A DNA stretch of 64,000 bases from the NCBI GenBank assembly GCA_965214035.1, contig OZ243932.1:1922001-1986000 (forward strand). The letters run 5' to 3'. The DNA comes from JAJDYQ01 sp965214035. Its GTDB lineage: Bacteria; Pseudomonadota; Gammaproteobacteria; JAJDYQ01. Below are positions 27,143 to 37,400 of the stretch, one piece after another (positions within the stretch are counted from its first letter, which is position 1; every line of letters starts with the position of its first letter). The notes under the pieces are model-generated. The model ran no database searches. It saw only the letters and a list, made by a program, of their open reading frames with translations, and was not told the origin of the DNA. Both the position numbers and the translations under genes were made by a program.

Positions 27143-27424
27143 ATGTTTAAAAAACACACCTTGCTCGAAAAACTGAAAAAGCAACATCCCTATCTGCTGG
27201 AAGAACTGCCCGAAAGGATCGGATCTGATGCTGAGGTGGTCGCGCTCGAAGACGCCACGCTTGATCAGATCGCTTTTGCCATCCTCGCGCTCGAAGCCGA
27301 GATCCGTCCCCTCAGTCGGCGCATGAACGCCTTAAGGGAACTCTACGATCTCGCCCGTAAACGGGGTGCTCTGGGTGCCCACCGCGTCGGTGACACCTTC
27401 TCGAATGAGGAGGACCACTCATGA
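27143..27424 (+). CDS. small accessory-element protein of unknown function
   Basis: The protein has 93 residues, mostly helical and acidic (LEEALED-like stretches), with no recognisable motif. It overlaps the next ATG by four bases, which shows that it was once the third member of a coupled operon. The fourth member is truncated (see 27421). Confidence 0.6.
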   Translation: MFKKHTLLEKLKKQHPYLLEELPERIGSDAEVVALEDATLDQIAFAILALEAEIRPLSRRMNALRELYDLARKRGALGAHRVGDTFSNEEDHS

Positions 27425-27480
27425 GTTTGCCCATCATTTCCGCTGACCAGCGGCTGGCCAAGAAGCGCCCATCGTGCTGA
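27421..27480 (+). pseudogene. 5' stub of an element-encoded ATPase gene
   Basis: The frame opens with MSLPIISADQRLAKK, overlapping the previous stop as ATGA, and ends after 19 codons at a TGA. This opening resembles the start of P-loop ATP-binding proteins that follow such small genes in proteobacterial integrative elements, whose Walker A should come soon after. The sequence is broken before that, at about 27464-27466, where an unrelated coding fragment in another frame begins. The identification of the lost protein rests on my memory of the family and is moderate. Confidence 0.6.
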
Positions 27481-27695
27481 TTTCTATGGTGACATCCAGC
27501 GCCGAAGACCTGCCACGCAATATTGAGTTTCTCTACAGCAAAAACCGACTTAATGTTGCCGTCTCACGTGCACAATGTTTGGCCGTAGTTATCGCCAATC
27601 CCAAACTGCTGGAAATCCCATGCGGCACTGTGGAGCAGATGAAGCTGGTCAATACATTCTGCTGGTTGGATGAGTATGCTCAAGCATCTGTCTGA
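27467..27695 (+). pseudogene. 3' end of a superfamily I helicase/RecB-like nuclease gene
   Basis: About 75 residues read PIVLISMVTSSAEDLPRNIE, then FLYSKNRLNVAVSRAQCLAV and IANPKLLEIPCGTVEQMKL. This is helicase motifs V and VI and the tail of SF1 (Dna2/Nam7-like) proteins such as the TM0106 RecB-like nuclease-helicases. Everything upstream of motif V is missing. It is fused at ~27466 to the stub of a different gene, so a deletion joined two former genes. A GTG at 27474 could in principle start a short peptide, but no function is expected. Confidence 0.75.
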
Positions 27696-27736
27696 CCATA
27701 TTCCCGGCATCAGGAATATGGTTTTGAGACCGAGAT

Positions 27737-27837
27737 GCGGTGAATAGCTGGTTTAATCACCGTATTATATGCGGTGATTTCCCTTGACTTTGCGGTGAAT
27801 AGCACCCATAATCACCTTAAGTAATGCGGTGATTAAT
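27737..27837 (+). promoter_or_regulatory. promoter with duplicated 55-bp operator ahead of the Fic gene
   Basis: GCGGTGAATAGC occurs at 27737-27748 and again at 27792-27803. Each copy is followed by an inverted repeat: AATCACCG (27755-27762) with CGGTGATT (27772-27779), and TAATCACC (27809-27816) with GGTGATTA (27828-27835). The whole unit is thus duplicated with a 55-base period. A good promoter, TTGACT (27784-27789) with CATAAT (27807-27812) at 17-base spacing, lies within the second unit. The second inverted repeat ends two bases before the ATG. The C-terminal winged helix of the Fic protein is the likely binder. Confidence 0.72.
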
Positions 27838-28947
27838 ATGTGGATTCATGAACATCAAGACTGGCCAAACTTTATATGGGATGCAGAAACACTTGCATCC
27901 AAGTTGGCTGATATACGCCATCGCCAAGGCCGTTTGCTGGGGCGTATGGAGGGACTTGGCTTCGAACTGAAACGTGAAGCATCCCTGAGTACACTGACCA
28001 ATGATGTCGTTAAATCCTCGGCCATTGAAGGTGAAAATTTGAACCCAGAGGAAGTGCGCTCATCCATTGCCCTTAGGCTTGGGATTGATATTGCTGGTCT
28101 TATCCCTGCAAGCCGTGATGTTGAGGGGATCGTGGAAATGATGCTGGATGCCACGCAACAGTTCTCCAAACCTTTGACAAAAGACCGCCTGTTTGACTGG
28201 CATGCCGCCTTGTTTCCTACGGGGCGCAGTGGCATGCACAAAATCACCGTTGGCGGATGGCGGACTGTCGAGGCTGGCCCTATGCAGGTTGTCTCTGGAC
28301 CTATCGGCAAAGAAAAGGTTCATTTTGAGGCTCCTACTGCTGAGCGCTTAGAAAAGGAAATGGAAGGGTTCCTTGCGTGGCTGGCGGGCGAAGATGTTAC
28401 CGACCCTGTTATCAGAGCAGGCATTGCACACTTGTGGTTCGTAACAATCCATCCGTTTGAAGATGGCAATGGGCGTATTGCCAGAGCTATTGGTGATATG
28501 GCACTCGCTCGTGCGGATGGAACGCCAGATCGTTTTTATAGCCTCTCATCAGAAATTGAGGCAGAACGCAAACAGTATTACGATCAGCTTGAAGCGCAAC
28601 AACGCGCTACGCCTGATATCACAGATTGGCTGTCATGGTTCTTGGATTGCCTTGGACGAGCTATCAGTAATGCAGAAACGACGCTTGGGAATGTGCTGTT
28701 CAAAGCGCAGCTCTGGGATGCAATCAATCAAAAGCCTGTGAATGATCGCCAGCGATTGATTATCAACCGTATGCTTGAAGATGATTTTGAAGGCTTTATG
28801 AATACCTCGAAATACGCCAAGCTGGCCAAGTGTTCGAACGACACAGCTTTGCGGGACATTCAAGAGCTGAAGGAGCGCAGCGTCTTTATTCAGAATCCCG
28901 GTGGCGGACGCAGTACCAGTTACAGACTGCCAGACCATGAAGAATGA
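27838..28947 (+). CDS. Fic-family protein with N-terminal DUF4172 and C-terminal winged helix
   Basis: The protein has about 369 residues. The N-terminus (MWIHEHQDWPNFIWD) is the DUF4172 domain. SSAIEG at residues 60-65 is the inhibitory helix motif S/T-xxx-E-G/N; Glu64 should block ATP binding. The Fic core HPFEDGNGRIAR begins at His205, with all catalytic residues, so AMP transfer to a protein hydroxyl is expected. The C-terminal ~90 residues (TSKYAKLAKCSNDTALRDIQ) form a winged helix. The target is unknown. The ATG at 27838 is nine bases inside a longer frame beginning with GTG. It has its own promoter and duplicated operator upstream. Confidence 0.88.
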   Translation: MWIHEHQDWPNFIWDAETLASKLADIRHRQGRLLGRMEGLGFELKREASLSTLTNDVVKSSAIEGENLNPEEVRSSIALRLGIDIAGLIPASRDVEGIVEMMLDATQQFSKPLTKDRLFDWHAALFPTGRSGMHKITVGGWRTVEAGPMQVVSGPIGKEKVHFEAPTAERLEKEMEGFLAWLAGEDVTDPVIRAGIAHLWFVTIHPFEDGNGRIARAIGDMALARADGTPDRFYSLSSEIEAERKQYYDQLEAQQRATPDITDWLSWFLDCLGRAISNAETTLGNVLFKAQLWDAINQKPVNDRQRLIINRMLEDDFEGFMNTSKYAKLAKCSNDTALRDIQELKERSVFIQNPGGGRSTSYRLPDHEE

Positions 28948-29189
28948 TGCGTTTCCAATGAATCCCAAACAGGGATTCGAACGCACGATTAGTACGGTAC
29001 TTCCGTCACTGTGATTGGAGTCATGCCAAGAGCAGAAATCAAACCCGCACAAGGCGTTGCAACATAAAACTTGCTTTTCATTGTTTTCAGGGCGATTATT
29101 TGTTGCACCACTTTGGCGAGTGTAGAGGATTCGAACCCAAAGGGGGGCAATACACCGCCACTTGCGCATCGCAAACCCGGGATAAGGCC
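28948..29189. other. gene-free remnant DNA after the Fic gene
   Basis: This stretch holds short open frames only. Two places resemble a tRNA T-arm (near 28974 and 29130, minus strand) but do not extend to a tRNA fold. It looks like decayed accessory DNA leading into the recQ and hsdS relics. Confidence 0.4.
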
Positions 29190-29482
29190 CCGGTCGGGAT
29201 GGGCAATGGGAAGCCATTGATGCCCTGGTCAACAGACGAGAACGCCTGCTCGTCGTTCAGCGTACCGGGTGGGGAAAGAGCTCGGTGTACTTCATTGCGA
29301 CGCGCATCCGGCGCGACCGTGGGCGTGGTCCAACGCTTATTGTATCCCCACTCCTGGCCTTGATGCGAAACCAGATTGAAGCGGCAAAGCGCCTCGGCGT
29401 CCGTGCGCTCACGATCAATTCGACCAATAAAAACGATTGGCCCGAAATGCAGTGTGCCGTTCGAAATGAGGAGGCAGTTTGA
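29190..29482 (+). pseudogene. fragment of a RecQ-like DEAD/DEAH helicase gene
   Basis: The frame from 29200 reads GQWEAIDALVNRRERLLVVQ, then RTGWGKSSVYFIATRIRRD and LIVSPLLALMRNQIEAAKRL. These are the Q-motif neighbourhood, Walker A (TGWGKSS) and motif Ia of RecQ-type helicases such as those in phage-defence and ICE loci. It is blocked upstream by a stop and disturbed frame near 29180, and ends at a TGA at 29480-29482. The DEAH box and all later motifs are lost. It is a relic. Confidence 0.72.
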
Positions 29483-29637
29483 CCTCCAAATCTTCCAGGC
29501 CCTGCTTGCTGACCATCTTGACCATGGTGCCTTTTGAGCGCGAGGCCAGATCGGAAGATAATATCCCCTGATCTGGCAAGCTGATTCGGCCTGGGTTTTG
29601 CCTGGTCGATATGGATGCTTTCACTCAGGTGCACAAA
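29476..29637 (-). pseudogene. fragment of a type I restriction specificity (hsdS-like) gene
   Basis: On the minus strand one frame gives HLSESIHIDQAKPRPNQL and RSGDIIFRS, and the adjacent frame continues KGTMVKMVSKQGLEDLEVKL. The second string is a well-known end of a target-recognition domain in S subunits, and the first is its beginning. They are joined by an internal deletion with a frameshift, and the rest is gone. It abuts the recQ fragment in opposite orientation. Confidence 0.65.
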
Positions 29638-29669
29638 ATTGTAAAAATTAAAAAATAAAATTAAAAGAA

Positions 29670-29697
29670 TTGATTAAGGTGCCAAATAAGGTATATT
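29670..29697 (+). promoter_or_regulatory. likely promoter of hipBA
   Basis: TTGATT (29670-29675) and TATATT (29692-29697) are spaced by 16 bases in an AT-rich stretch, 41 bases ahead of the hipB start. ATTAAT repeats around 29695-29715 may serve HipB binding, but the arms are too short to define an operator. Confidence 0.5.
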
Positions 29698-29738
29698 AAT
29701 CCGCATTAATGCTACTAAGCAGTCAAAATAAGTAGATT

Positions 29739-30089
29739 ATGAAATTCATCAGTGATCTTTCAGACGAGGCCGTGCTACAAGAGATTGGGCATCGCATCGC
29801 ACAGTATCGCCTGAATCAGGATAAAACCCAGGCTGCGCTGGCTCAGGAAGCCGGTGTTTCGAATCAGACTTTAATCCGGGTTGAGCATGGTCATTCAGCT
29901 CAGTCTTCGAATCTCATTCGTATTCTGCGGGCGCTGCAACTGGTGGAAAACCTTGACACTCTTATCCCGGAACCGGCACCGAGTCCCGTTCAACAATTAA
30001 AAATGCAAGGCAGGCGGCGTCAAAGAGCCTCCTCAAAATCCAGAAAATCAAAACAGGAAGAGTCATGGTCGTGGGGTGATGAAGAATGA
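29739..30089 (+). CDS. hipB: HipB-like XRE-family antitoxin
   Basis: The protein has 116 residues. Residues ~18-75 form an XRE helix-turn-helix (IAQYRLNQDKTQAALAQEAG, then VSNQTLIRVEHGHSAQSSNL). The C-terminal 35 residues are basic and then acidic (RRRQRASSKSRKSKQEESWS), probably the flexible toxin-contacting tail. HipB represses its operon and neutralises HipA. It overlaps hipA by four bases. Confidence 0.88.
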   Translation: MKFISDLSDEAVLQEIGHRIAQYRLNQDKTQAALAQEAGVSNQTLIRVEHGHSAQSSNLIRILRALQLVENLDTLIPEPAPSPVQQLKMQGRRRQRASSKSRKSKQEESWSWGDEE

Positions 30090-31390
30090 CCGTTGCCAAA
30101 GTAAAGCTTTGGGGCAAATCTATCGGCGCGGTGAGCTGGGATGAAGGTGCCGGGCTCGCCCATTTTGAATATGACCCCGACTTCATTCGCAGCGGTATTG
30201 AGGTCGCACCGCTGACGATGCCGCTATCAAAACAGATTTACACATTCCCTGCCTTGCCTCGAGAGACATTTCATGGCCTGCCGGGATTACTCGCCGATTC
30301 GTTGCCGGATGATTTTGGCAATGCACTGATAAACGCCTGGCTTGCCAATCAGGGACGTTCACCGGAAACCTTTAACCCGGTCGAACGTCTTTGCTATACC
30401 GGTACTCGCGGCATGGGCGCATTGGAGTATCTGCCATCTCAAGGGCCTTCCGGGGGCGAATCCGAATCGATTGATGTCAAGCCACTGGTTGAACTGGCCA
30501 GTAAAATTTTGGCCAAACGAAGTGCGCTTCAGGGTTCTTTTAATCCTGGACTCAGGGAAGACTCTTTGCAGGATATTCTACGTGTAGGCACCTCGGCAGG
30601 CGGGGCCAGGGCCAAGGCAATTATCGCCTGGAACGAGAAAACCAATGAGATACGCTCTGGTCAGGTGAAGGTCGGGAAAGGTTTTTCTCACTGGTTGATG
30701 AAATTCGATGGTGTTTCGGGCAACCGGGATAAAGAACTGGAAGATCCGGCGGGCTACGGGCTCATCGAACATGCTTATTATCACATGGCAAAGAAAGCCG
30801 GAATCGACATGGAGGAGTCGAGACTGTTTCAAGAGAACGGCCGCAGCCATTTTATGACCAGACGTTTTGATCGGACAGATACTGGCCAAAAGATTCATAT
30901 GCAGTCTTTCTGTGCCATAGAGCACTTTGATTTCAAGAAGGCAGGAGCTCATTCTTATGAACAGGCGCTCCGTACTATTCGCAGGCTGGGAATGCCGATG
31001 GCGATAACCGAAGAACAGTTCCGGCGCATGGCATTCAATATTATTGGCCGCAATCAGGACGATCACGTTAAAAACATTGCTTTTCTGATGGACAAGTCAG
31101 GCAACTGGTCTCTATCTCCCGCCTTTGATGCGACCTACAGCTATAACCCTCAAGGTGACTGGACGAATCGGCACCAGATGACCTTAAACGGCAAGCGTGA
31201 TGACTTCACGATTGAAGATTTCAGGGCATGTGCGAAAAATGTATCCATGAAACGCGGCAGAGCAGAAGAAATTGTCCGGCAAGTGCAGGAAGCTGTATTA
31301 CAGTGGAAGCATTTTTCTGCCAAATCGGGGGTACCACCAGAGGTCGCTGACAGTATTGCCAAAGCGCATCGAACAGAAATTTTGAAGTAA
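30086..31390 (+). CDS. hipA: HipA-family serine/threonine kinase toxin
   Basis: The protein has 434 residues, the usual HipA length. The N-terminal subdomain has KVKLWGKSIGAVSWDEGAG and HGLPGLLADSLPDDFG. The core has VGTSAGGARAKAII (the phosphate-binding P-loop-like segment, near residue 172), FMTRRFDR, and the catalytic NQDDHVKN at 323-330, with Asp325 and Asp326 and the following Lys-Asn. SPAFDATYS supplies the metal-binding Asp. Classical HipA phosphorylates glutamyl-tRNA synthetase and causes persistence; relatives use other targets. All key residues are present. It converges on the giant adhesin gene. Confidence 0.9.
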   Translation: MTVAKVKLWGKSIGAVSWDEGAGLAHFEYDPDFIRSGIEVAPLTMPLSKQIYTFPALPRETFHGLPGLLADSLPDDFGNALINAWLANQGRSPETFNPVERLCYTGTRGMGALEYLPSQGPSGGESESIDVKPLVELASKILAKRSALQGSFNPGLREDSLQDILRVGTSAGGARAKAIIAWNEKTNEIRSGQVKVGKGFSHWLMKFDGVSGNRDKELEDPAGYGLIEHAYYHMAKKAGIDMEESRLFQENGRSHFMTRRFDRTDTGQKIHMQSFCAIEHFDFKKAGAHSYEQALRTIRRLGMPMAITEEQFRRMAFNIIGRNQDDHVKNIAFLMDKSGNWSLSPAFDATYSYNPQGDWTNRHQMTLNGKRDDFTIEDFRACAKNVSMKRGRAEEIVRQVQEAVLQWKHFSAKSGVPPEVADSIAKAHRTEILK

Positions 31391-31460
31391 GGAAAAGCGA
31401 TCTGACCATCAAAAAAGCGGAACCGGCGCAACAAAGCGGATGAAAATCCGGCCCCGCAAC

Positions 31461-31482
31461 AGCCGGCAGGGAGGTGCCGGCT
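31461..31482. terminator. hairpin between hipA and the adhesin gene
   Basis: AGCCGGCA (31461-31468) and TGCCGGCT (31475-31482) form a perfect 8-bp GC-rich stem with a 6-base loop between the two convergent genes. No T-run follows on either strand, so termination is possible but not certain. Confidence 0.45.
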
Positions 31483-31491
31483 ACGGAAATC

Positions 31492-34400
31492 CTACCAGTT
31501 CAACTTCCACTCCGCGCCGACGCTGTGGCGGGGGTTATTGTCATCCTGTTCGCGGCGGATGGCCTTGATATCCAGCTTCGACTTCAGGCCAGCCGGGTTC
31601 GACAACAGACGCCAGCCCAGAGTCAGATCACGTTTCGCATCGGATGCCGACAGACTCGCATAGGGGATGCCGGTGGCATCGTCCATCAGAGCAAAACCCC
31701 ATTCACCTTTCAACGTCCAGCGGCTCGATACATCAGCGGTATCAGCATTATCCTCCTTCAGCGCATCCGTCAGAGAATCCGACAACAACCGATCCAGACC
31801 ACTGGCCGCCGGTGCATTGCCGTACTCATGGCGCAGACTGAACGACGGACCATGCGCCGAATCCGGCCGCGCCTTGTAGCGCAGTGAACCGGACAGACCC
31901 CACTCCTCACGCCCGGAGGCCTCATGCTCCAGCAGATAACGGCTGCGCACATCAAAGGTCAAACCACGGGCCGGTAACTGCCAATTCAGGCCACCGCCCA
32001 GCTCCAGACCAAAGCCTTCACTGGTATCGCCACCGTCATAACGCAGACCCAGTTCCAGCTCCGGTGTCAGGCGCATACCGCCCCCTTCCGGCAACTGCCA
32101 GGACCACTCCAGACCCATCCGGAAACGCTGTGTATCCGCCTCGGTGCCCGCCATCACCTCGGAATCATCCGCCTCAATGCGCGCCAGTGTCATATCCGAA
32201 GTCAGCTTCAGGCTCAAACCGCCCTCTTCCACCGGACGATCCAGCAACGTACCGCGCAGACCCAGCGTCGCCGATACCTGCTCCAGATCGTGCTCCGACT
32301 CCACGCCGGTCGTCTCTGAAGTCTGCTCCAGATCACCTCGACCATAGCTCGCCGCACCCCACAGTTGCAGACGCTCCGTCAGGTCATAACGCAGGTACGG
32401 CAGCAGGGAGGCCAGCGTACCGGACAACTCACCTTTGTCCGATTCAACCTGCCCCTGCCATTCACCATCACTGTCGCTGTAAGCCAGCGCCAGACCCAGC
32501 AGCGTCCGACCACTGCTGTGGTCAACACCCAGCATGGCCGTGGTGACCTCGCCGTCTATCGAAGTACCATCGTCGGCGTCTTTATAGCTCGAATACGAGG
32601 CACGCCCCCAGATCGAAGTACCGTCCTCGTCACTCAATGTGAAATGACTGCCGCGCAGCACGGACGGCAACAGCTTCGGTAAGGACAAAGTACGTGACAG
32701 CTTGCGCGGACGATCCGACGAACCGGCACCCAACTGCTCAATGCCCAGCACACTGGCATCCGGGACGCCGCGACTGGACAGCAAACGCGCCGCATTGAAT
32801 GACTGACCGCGCGGCAGACCGTTCAGATTACCCGACAGACCCGGCTGGTCTGATGCCGCGAAACGATGATGCAGACCACCCAGCATATGCTCAATCGCCG
32901 TCAGACCAAAGCGTGGCAACCACATCGATTGCGCCGCCTGCATCGCCTCCGTGCTGCCCACACGGACCTCAACCTCGGCCGTCACACCGCCATAGTTCGC
33001 ACCTGCCATATGGGTCAGAATCACCCGATTCGACAACGCATTGCTATCCGTGCCCGCCGTCACCGTGATGGTCTGTGCCATATTCCAGTTACCTATACTG
33101 AATGTCAGACTTTCCGGTGCCACTGTCAGACCCGTGTCCTCATGCCCCATCACCGTCACGATCACATCTGCGGTCGGCACAATCGCCAGTGCCACCGTGT
33201 AGCTGCTGCTGCCCCCCGGCTGCAAGTCTGTCAGAACCTCCGAGAGCACCAATGCCGGCGTATTATCCATAATGCGTACCATCAGTGATTCGGCCGAGAC
33301 CCTATTGTATTCGGCACCAGCCGCCGTGTGTGTCAGGGTGATCAACGCCTCATCCTCGCTGTCAGTATCTTCAACGGCTAACAGCGTGACCACCTGTTCC
33401 TCATTCCAGTTGGACTGCGTGAAAGTCAGCCGGTTACCGCTATCGACCGTCAGGTCCGTACCGGACTGACCGGTAATCGTCACCGTCACATTCCCGCTCG
33501 GTTGGGTGCCCAGCGCCACCGTATAGCTCGCACTGCCGCCTTCGATTACAGTCAATTCATCGGTATTCAGAATCAGGCGCGGTGTATCCGCATCCCGGAC
33601 CGTGACCGTCACCTCTTCCGTCACCGCACCGTAGCCGGCATCCGCGCGGTGCATCAGTACGATGGTCTCATTGACACTGTTGCTGTCCGTGCCGGCTGTC
33701 AGGGTAATGACCTGCGTCTCGTTCCAGTTCATCGTGCTAAAGGTCAACTCAAGCGGATTCACGCTCAAGCCGGTACTGGCATGGCCACTGAGCATGACCG
33801 TGACTTCCGCTACCGGCAGAGCCGACAGGCGCACCGTGTAACTGGTACTGCCGCCTTCACCGACACTCACCGCGGTCTGCGAGAAGCTCAACTGCGGCGT
33901 GCTGTCCGTGATGGTCACCGTCAGATCGACCGGGGCCGCACTATAGCCACTGGCGGTGTGGGTCAGGGTCACCTGATCATTGGTCGTATTACTGTCCATG
34001 ACCGCCGTCAGCGTGATGATCTGCGCCTCATTCCAGTTGGACTGCGTGAAGGTCAGCTCAGTGCCGCTATCCACTCTCAGATCATCGGATTGACCGGTAA
34101 TCGTCACCGTGACATTGGTGCCCGGTCGGGTACCCAGCCGCACCGTATAGGTTGCCATGTCTCCCTCAGTCACATTCAGGGTATTCACACCCAGAATCAG
34201 GCGCGGTGTATCCGCATCCCGGACCGTGACCGTCACCTCTTCCGTCACCGAACCGTAGCCGGAATCCGCCATGTGGGTCAGTACGATGGTCTCATCCACA
34301 CTGTTGCTGTCCGTGCCCGCCGTCAACGTCACGATCTGCGCCTCATTCCAGTTGTCTGAACTGAAGGTCAGGGTGTTCTGATCGCCAACCATGTCGGCAT

Positions 34401-37400
34401 CGGTGTCCGCTCTCAAGGCCGTGGTAACACCGTTCAGGGTAATGACAACCTCCGTCGTCGGTTCAGTCGCCAGCGCGACCATATAGCTGGTCGTGCTGCC
34501 TTCAATCAGGCTGATGGCCGTCGCCGGGGTCAGCACAATGGCCGGGTCTTCAGTCAATGTCGCATCATCGACCTGCACACTGAAGGTGTTACTGCCGCTG
34601 TGCGGGTCGGCACCACCGCCCACATTGGTGTTCAGACTGCTGTGGTCAAAGCCATTGGGCCCATCACCGTCCAGACCCAGGGCGATAACATAAGTTTCGG
34701 AACCACCGCCTTCCACCGTATTGTCGCCGTTGGCGGTCAAGGTCAGTTCAGCCGTCTGTGCGCCGGCATTCTCAAAGCGCAGCAGCGGAGTCATTGTGTT
34801 CTCATTGGACAGAACCACACCGGTACCGGTCTCACTCAGGCTCCAGTCCGCCGGTTCGACATCGGCACCGGTTACGCTCAGCGGTACGTCAATAATCTCG
34901 CCGGCAACTAGGGCACGGCTGAGTTGTACGGTGAAGGTAACGGCCTGGCCTTCATCAATAGCGCCCGTACTGCCGGTGCGAATCAGGCTGACCTCGGTCG
35001 GGTCGTTGTCAATGACGGTCAGCGTGACCACGGACGGAGAACCGGCTGCAAAGCCTCTTATGACGGATATGTCGATAGTCAGCGTACCATTGGGCTGATC
35101 CATAGTGTTTTCATCGAATTCATCAATAAAGTATTCAACATCCACTGGTTCTGTCAAAACGTCATTTACAGTTGAGCTGACAGATAAGCGATAACCAGTG
35201 GTAAGAGTGTTAAAATCATTGAGGGTGCTCAGGGTGCCCAAAGATTGCGCCACCGGCGGGTCCGCAGTGAATCGAACCGTAATGGACGGCGACCCCCCTT
35301 CCTCGATGGTTGTTTCACCATTTGGCAAGCTGACAGTCAATATTGACGTAGTCGGATCATCGTCGTCCATGACGGTAACTGCGACAGAGTCCAGTTCCAG
35401 AACAGTGGTATAGGCACCACCGTCAGCGGTGCTGATGGTGTGGGTGATGGTCCCGGTGCGCTCGTCACCGGTGTTGTCGGTGTCGTCATCGACGCCGGTC
35501 ACGGTCACGGCCTGCGGCTGGTTCCAGTTGGATGTAGCAAAGGTCAGCATGAGTGGAGCCACCGCGAATGTGGCTGCATCACTGGAGGTGACCATCACGG
35601 CGACATTGCCGACCGGCAGCGTGTTCAGCACCACGGTGTAGCTGTCGGTACCGCTGTCTTCGGCTACGGTGACAGAGGCCGGATTGGCGGTGATACCGAC
35701 TGTGGTCGGCACCGTGGCATCCTCAATCGTAAAATCAGCCAGATTGTCCGTGCCAGAGGCACCGCCGCCCAGGTTGGTGCCGGAGTTGCTGTCCAGTGTG
35801 CCCAGACCAATGCGCACCGTTTCGCCGCCGGTCTCGGCCATGGCATCCGTTTGTGCCATCAGAGTCAGGGTGGCCACCTCACCACCGGCGCTGAAGGTCA
35901 CGCTGCCGCCGCTCAGATCGCTGTAATCCACGCCATTGGCTGTGGTGCCGGTCAATGTGTAGTCGGTGCCGAAGGTGGCGGTACCGCCGAAGATCAGCCG
36001 CACGGTCAGTTGCTCGCCGGCCTCCAGAGCGCGACCCAGGGTGAGGGTGAGCGGTTTGCTGTCGCCTTCGGCCACATTACCAGGATCACCGGCCAGCGTG
36101 ACCGTGGTGGCTTCATCATCGGCCAGAATGACCGTGACCGGATCAATCGACAGAGTGGTCGGATAGGCCGCACCGGCACCGGTGGTGATGGCATGGGTGA
36201 CCTGTGTGGTGCGGTCGCCGGGATTGTCGAGGCCGTCATTGGAGGCCGCCGTCACGATGACGGTCTGTGCGGTTGCCCAGTTCATGCTGGTAAAGCTCAA
36301 GGTAGTGCCGCCGGAACCACCATCCACCGTGACACCGTCACCGGCCGTGAGGGTGACCACCACGGTATTCGCCGGCGGACTGGCCGGCACCAGGGTGTAA
36401 CTGGCCGTGCCACCGTCTTCAGCCACAGTCACAGCATCCGGGTTAACCATGATACCGCTGGCATCGTCATTGACAATGGTGTGGGTGATGCTGCGGGCTG
36501 TGCCAGATATGGACAGGCCGGGGGTGGGCTCAAAATTCGGTCGGATCATAGTCATCATCACTGTTTCATCGGCCTCGACGGCTGTATCGCCCATGACACG
36601 GAAGCTAAGCTCAAAACTGGTTGCGCCAGAGGGAATATAGAAATCCTGGTTGCCCAATCCGAAAAAATTCCCCAAGCCGCTGTCACGATTCAAGGGAGGA
36701 AGTAGTTGGGAATCAAATATCGTCTGATAATCGGTGCCGCGAGTGGCTGAACCCGAAAGCCTGAGCACAGGAAACAAATCCCGGTCGTAGGGCCGCGACA
36801 GGCTGACCGTCACGATCCTGGTGGTCTCGCCATTATCGCCCTCGTTATTTGAGGCCGAGTCAATGGTGATGGACAGACTGATGTCATCGTCGTCATTGAC
36901 CGTGACTGCCGCTGAGCCCCGACCACCCACGGCCCGATAACCGGCACCATCGGCAATGGCAACCGTGACCGGGCCATCGATTTCATCCAGGGTATCGGCG
37001 GTGGTGGGCAGGCTGTAGCTGAACGTGCCGCCGGTACCGATGGTGACCGTCTGGGTGCCTTCGTCCCCCGAGGCCAGAAAATCACTGCCCGCTACATCGG
37101 TTACTACCAGACTGACCGCTAGAGTACCCGCCGGCGCCGGATCGGCCGTGAGGGTAAAGCGGGCCGGCGTGCCCTCGGTAACCGAGGTCGTATCGGCCTC
37201 AATGCGCACCGTGGTGCCAGCAAAGTCTTGCACCTGCACGCTGAAGGTGTTACTGCCGCTGCGCGGGGCGGCACCGCCTGCCAGTGCCGAGTCGCCAAAA
37301 TCGCCCAGCGCAATACTCCATGTTTCCATGCCGCTACCTTCCGCGGTCCCGTCCAGCACCGTGGTCAGCTCCAGGGTGGCTGTGCGGGCACCGGCACCGG

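Noticed and set aside
28970..29140. Two T-arm-like strings (minus strand) suggesting tRNA fragments or attachment sites
   Set aside because: The flanking bases do not pair to give T-stem plus acceptor, and no D-arm or anticodon arm can be drawn.
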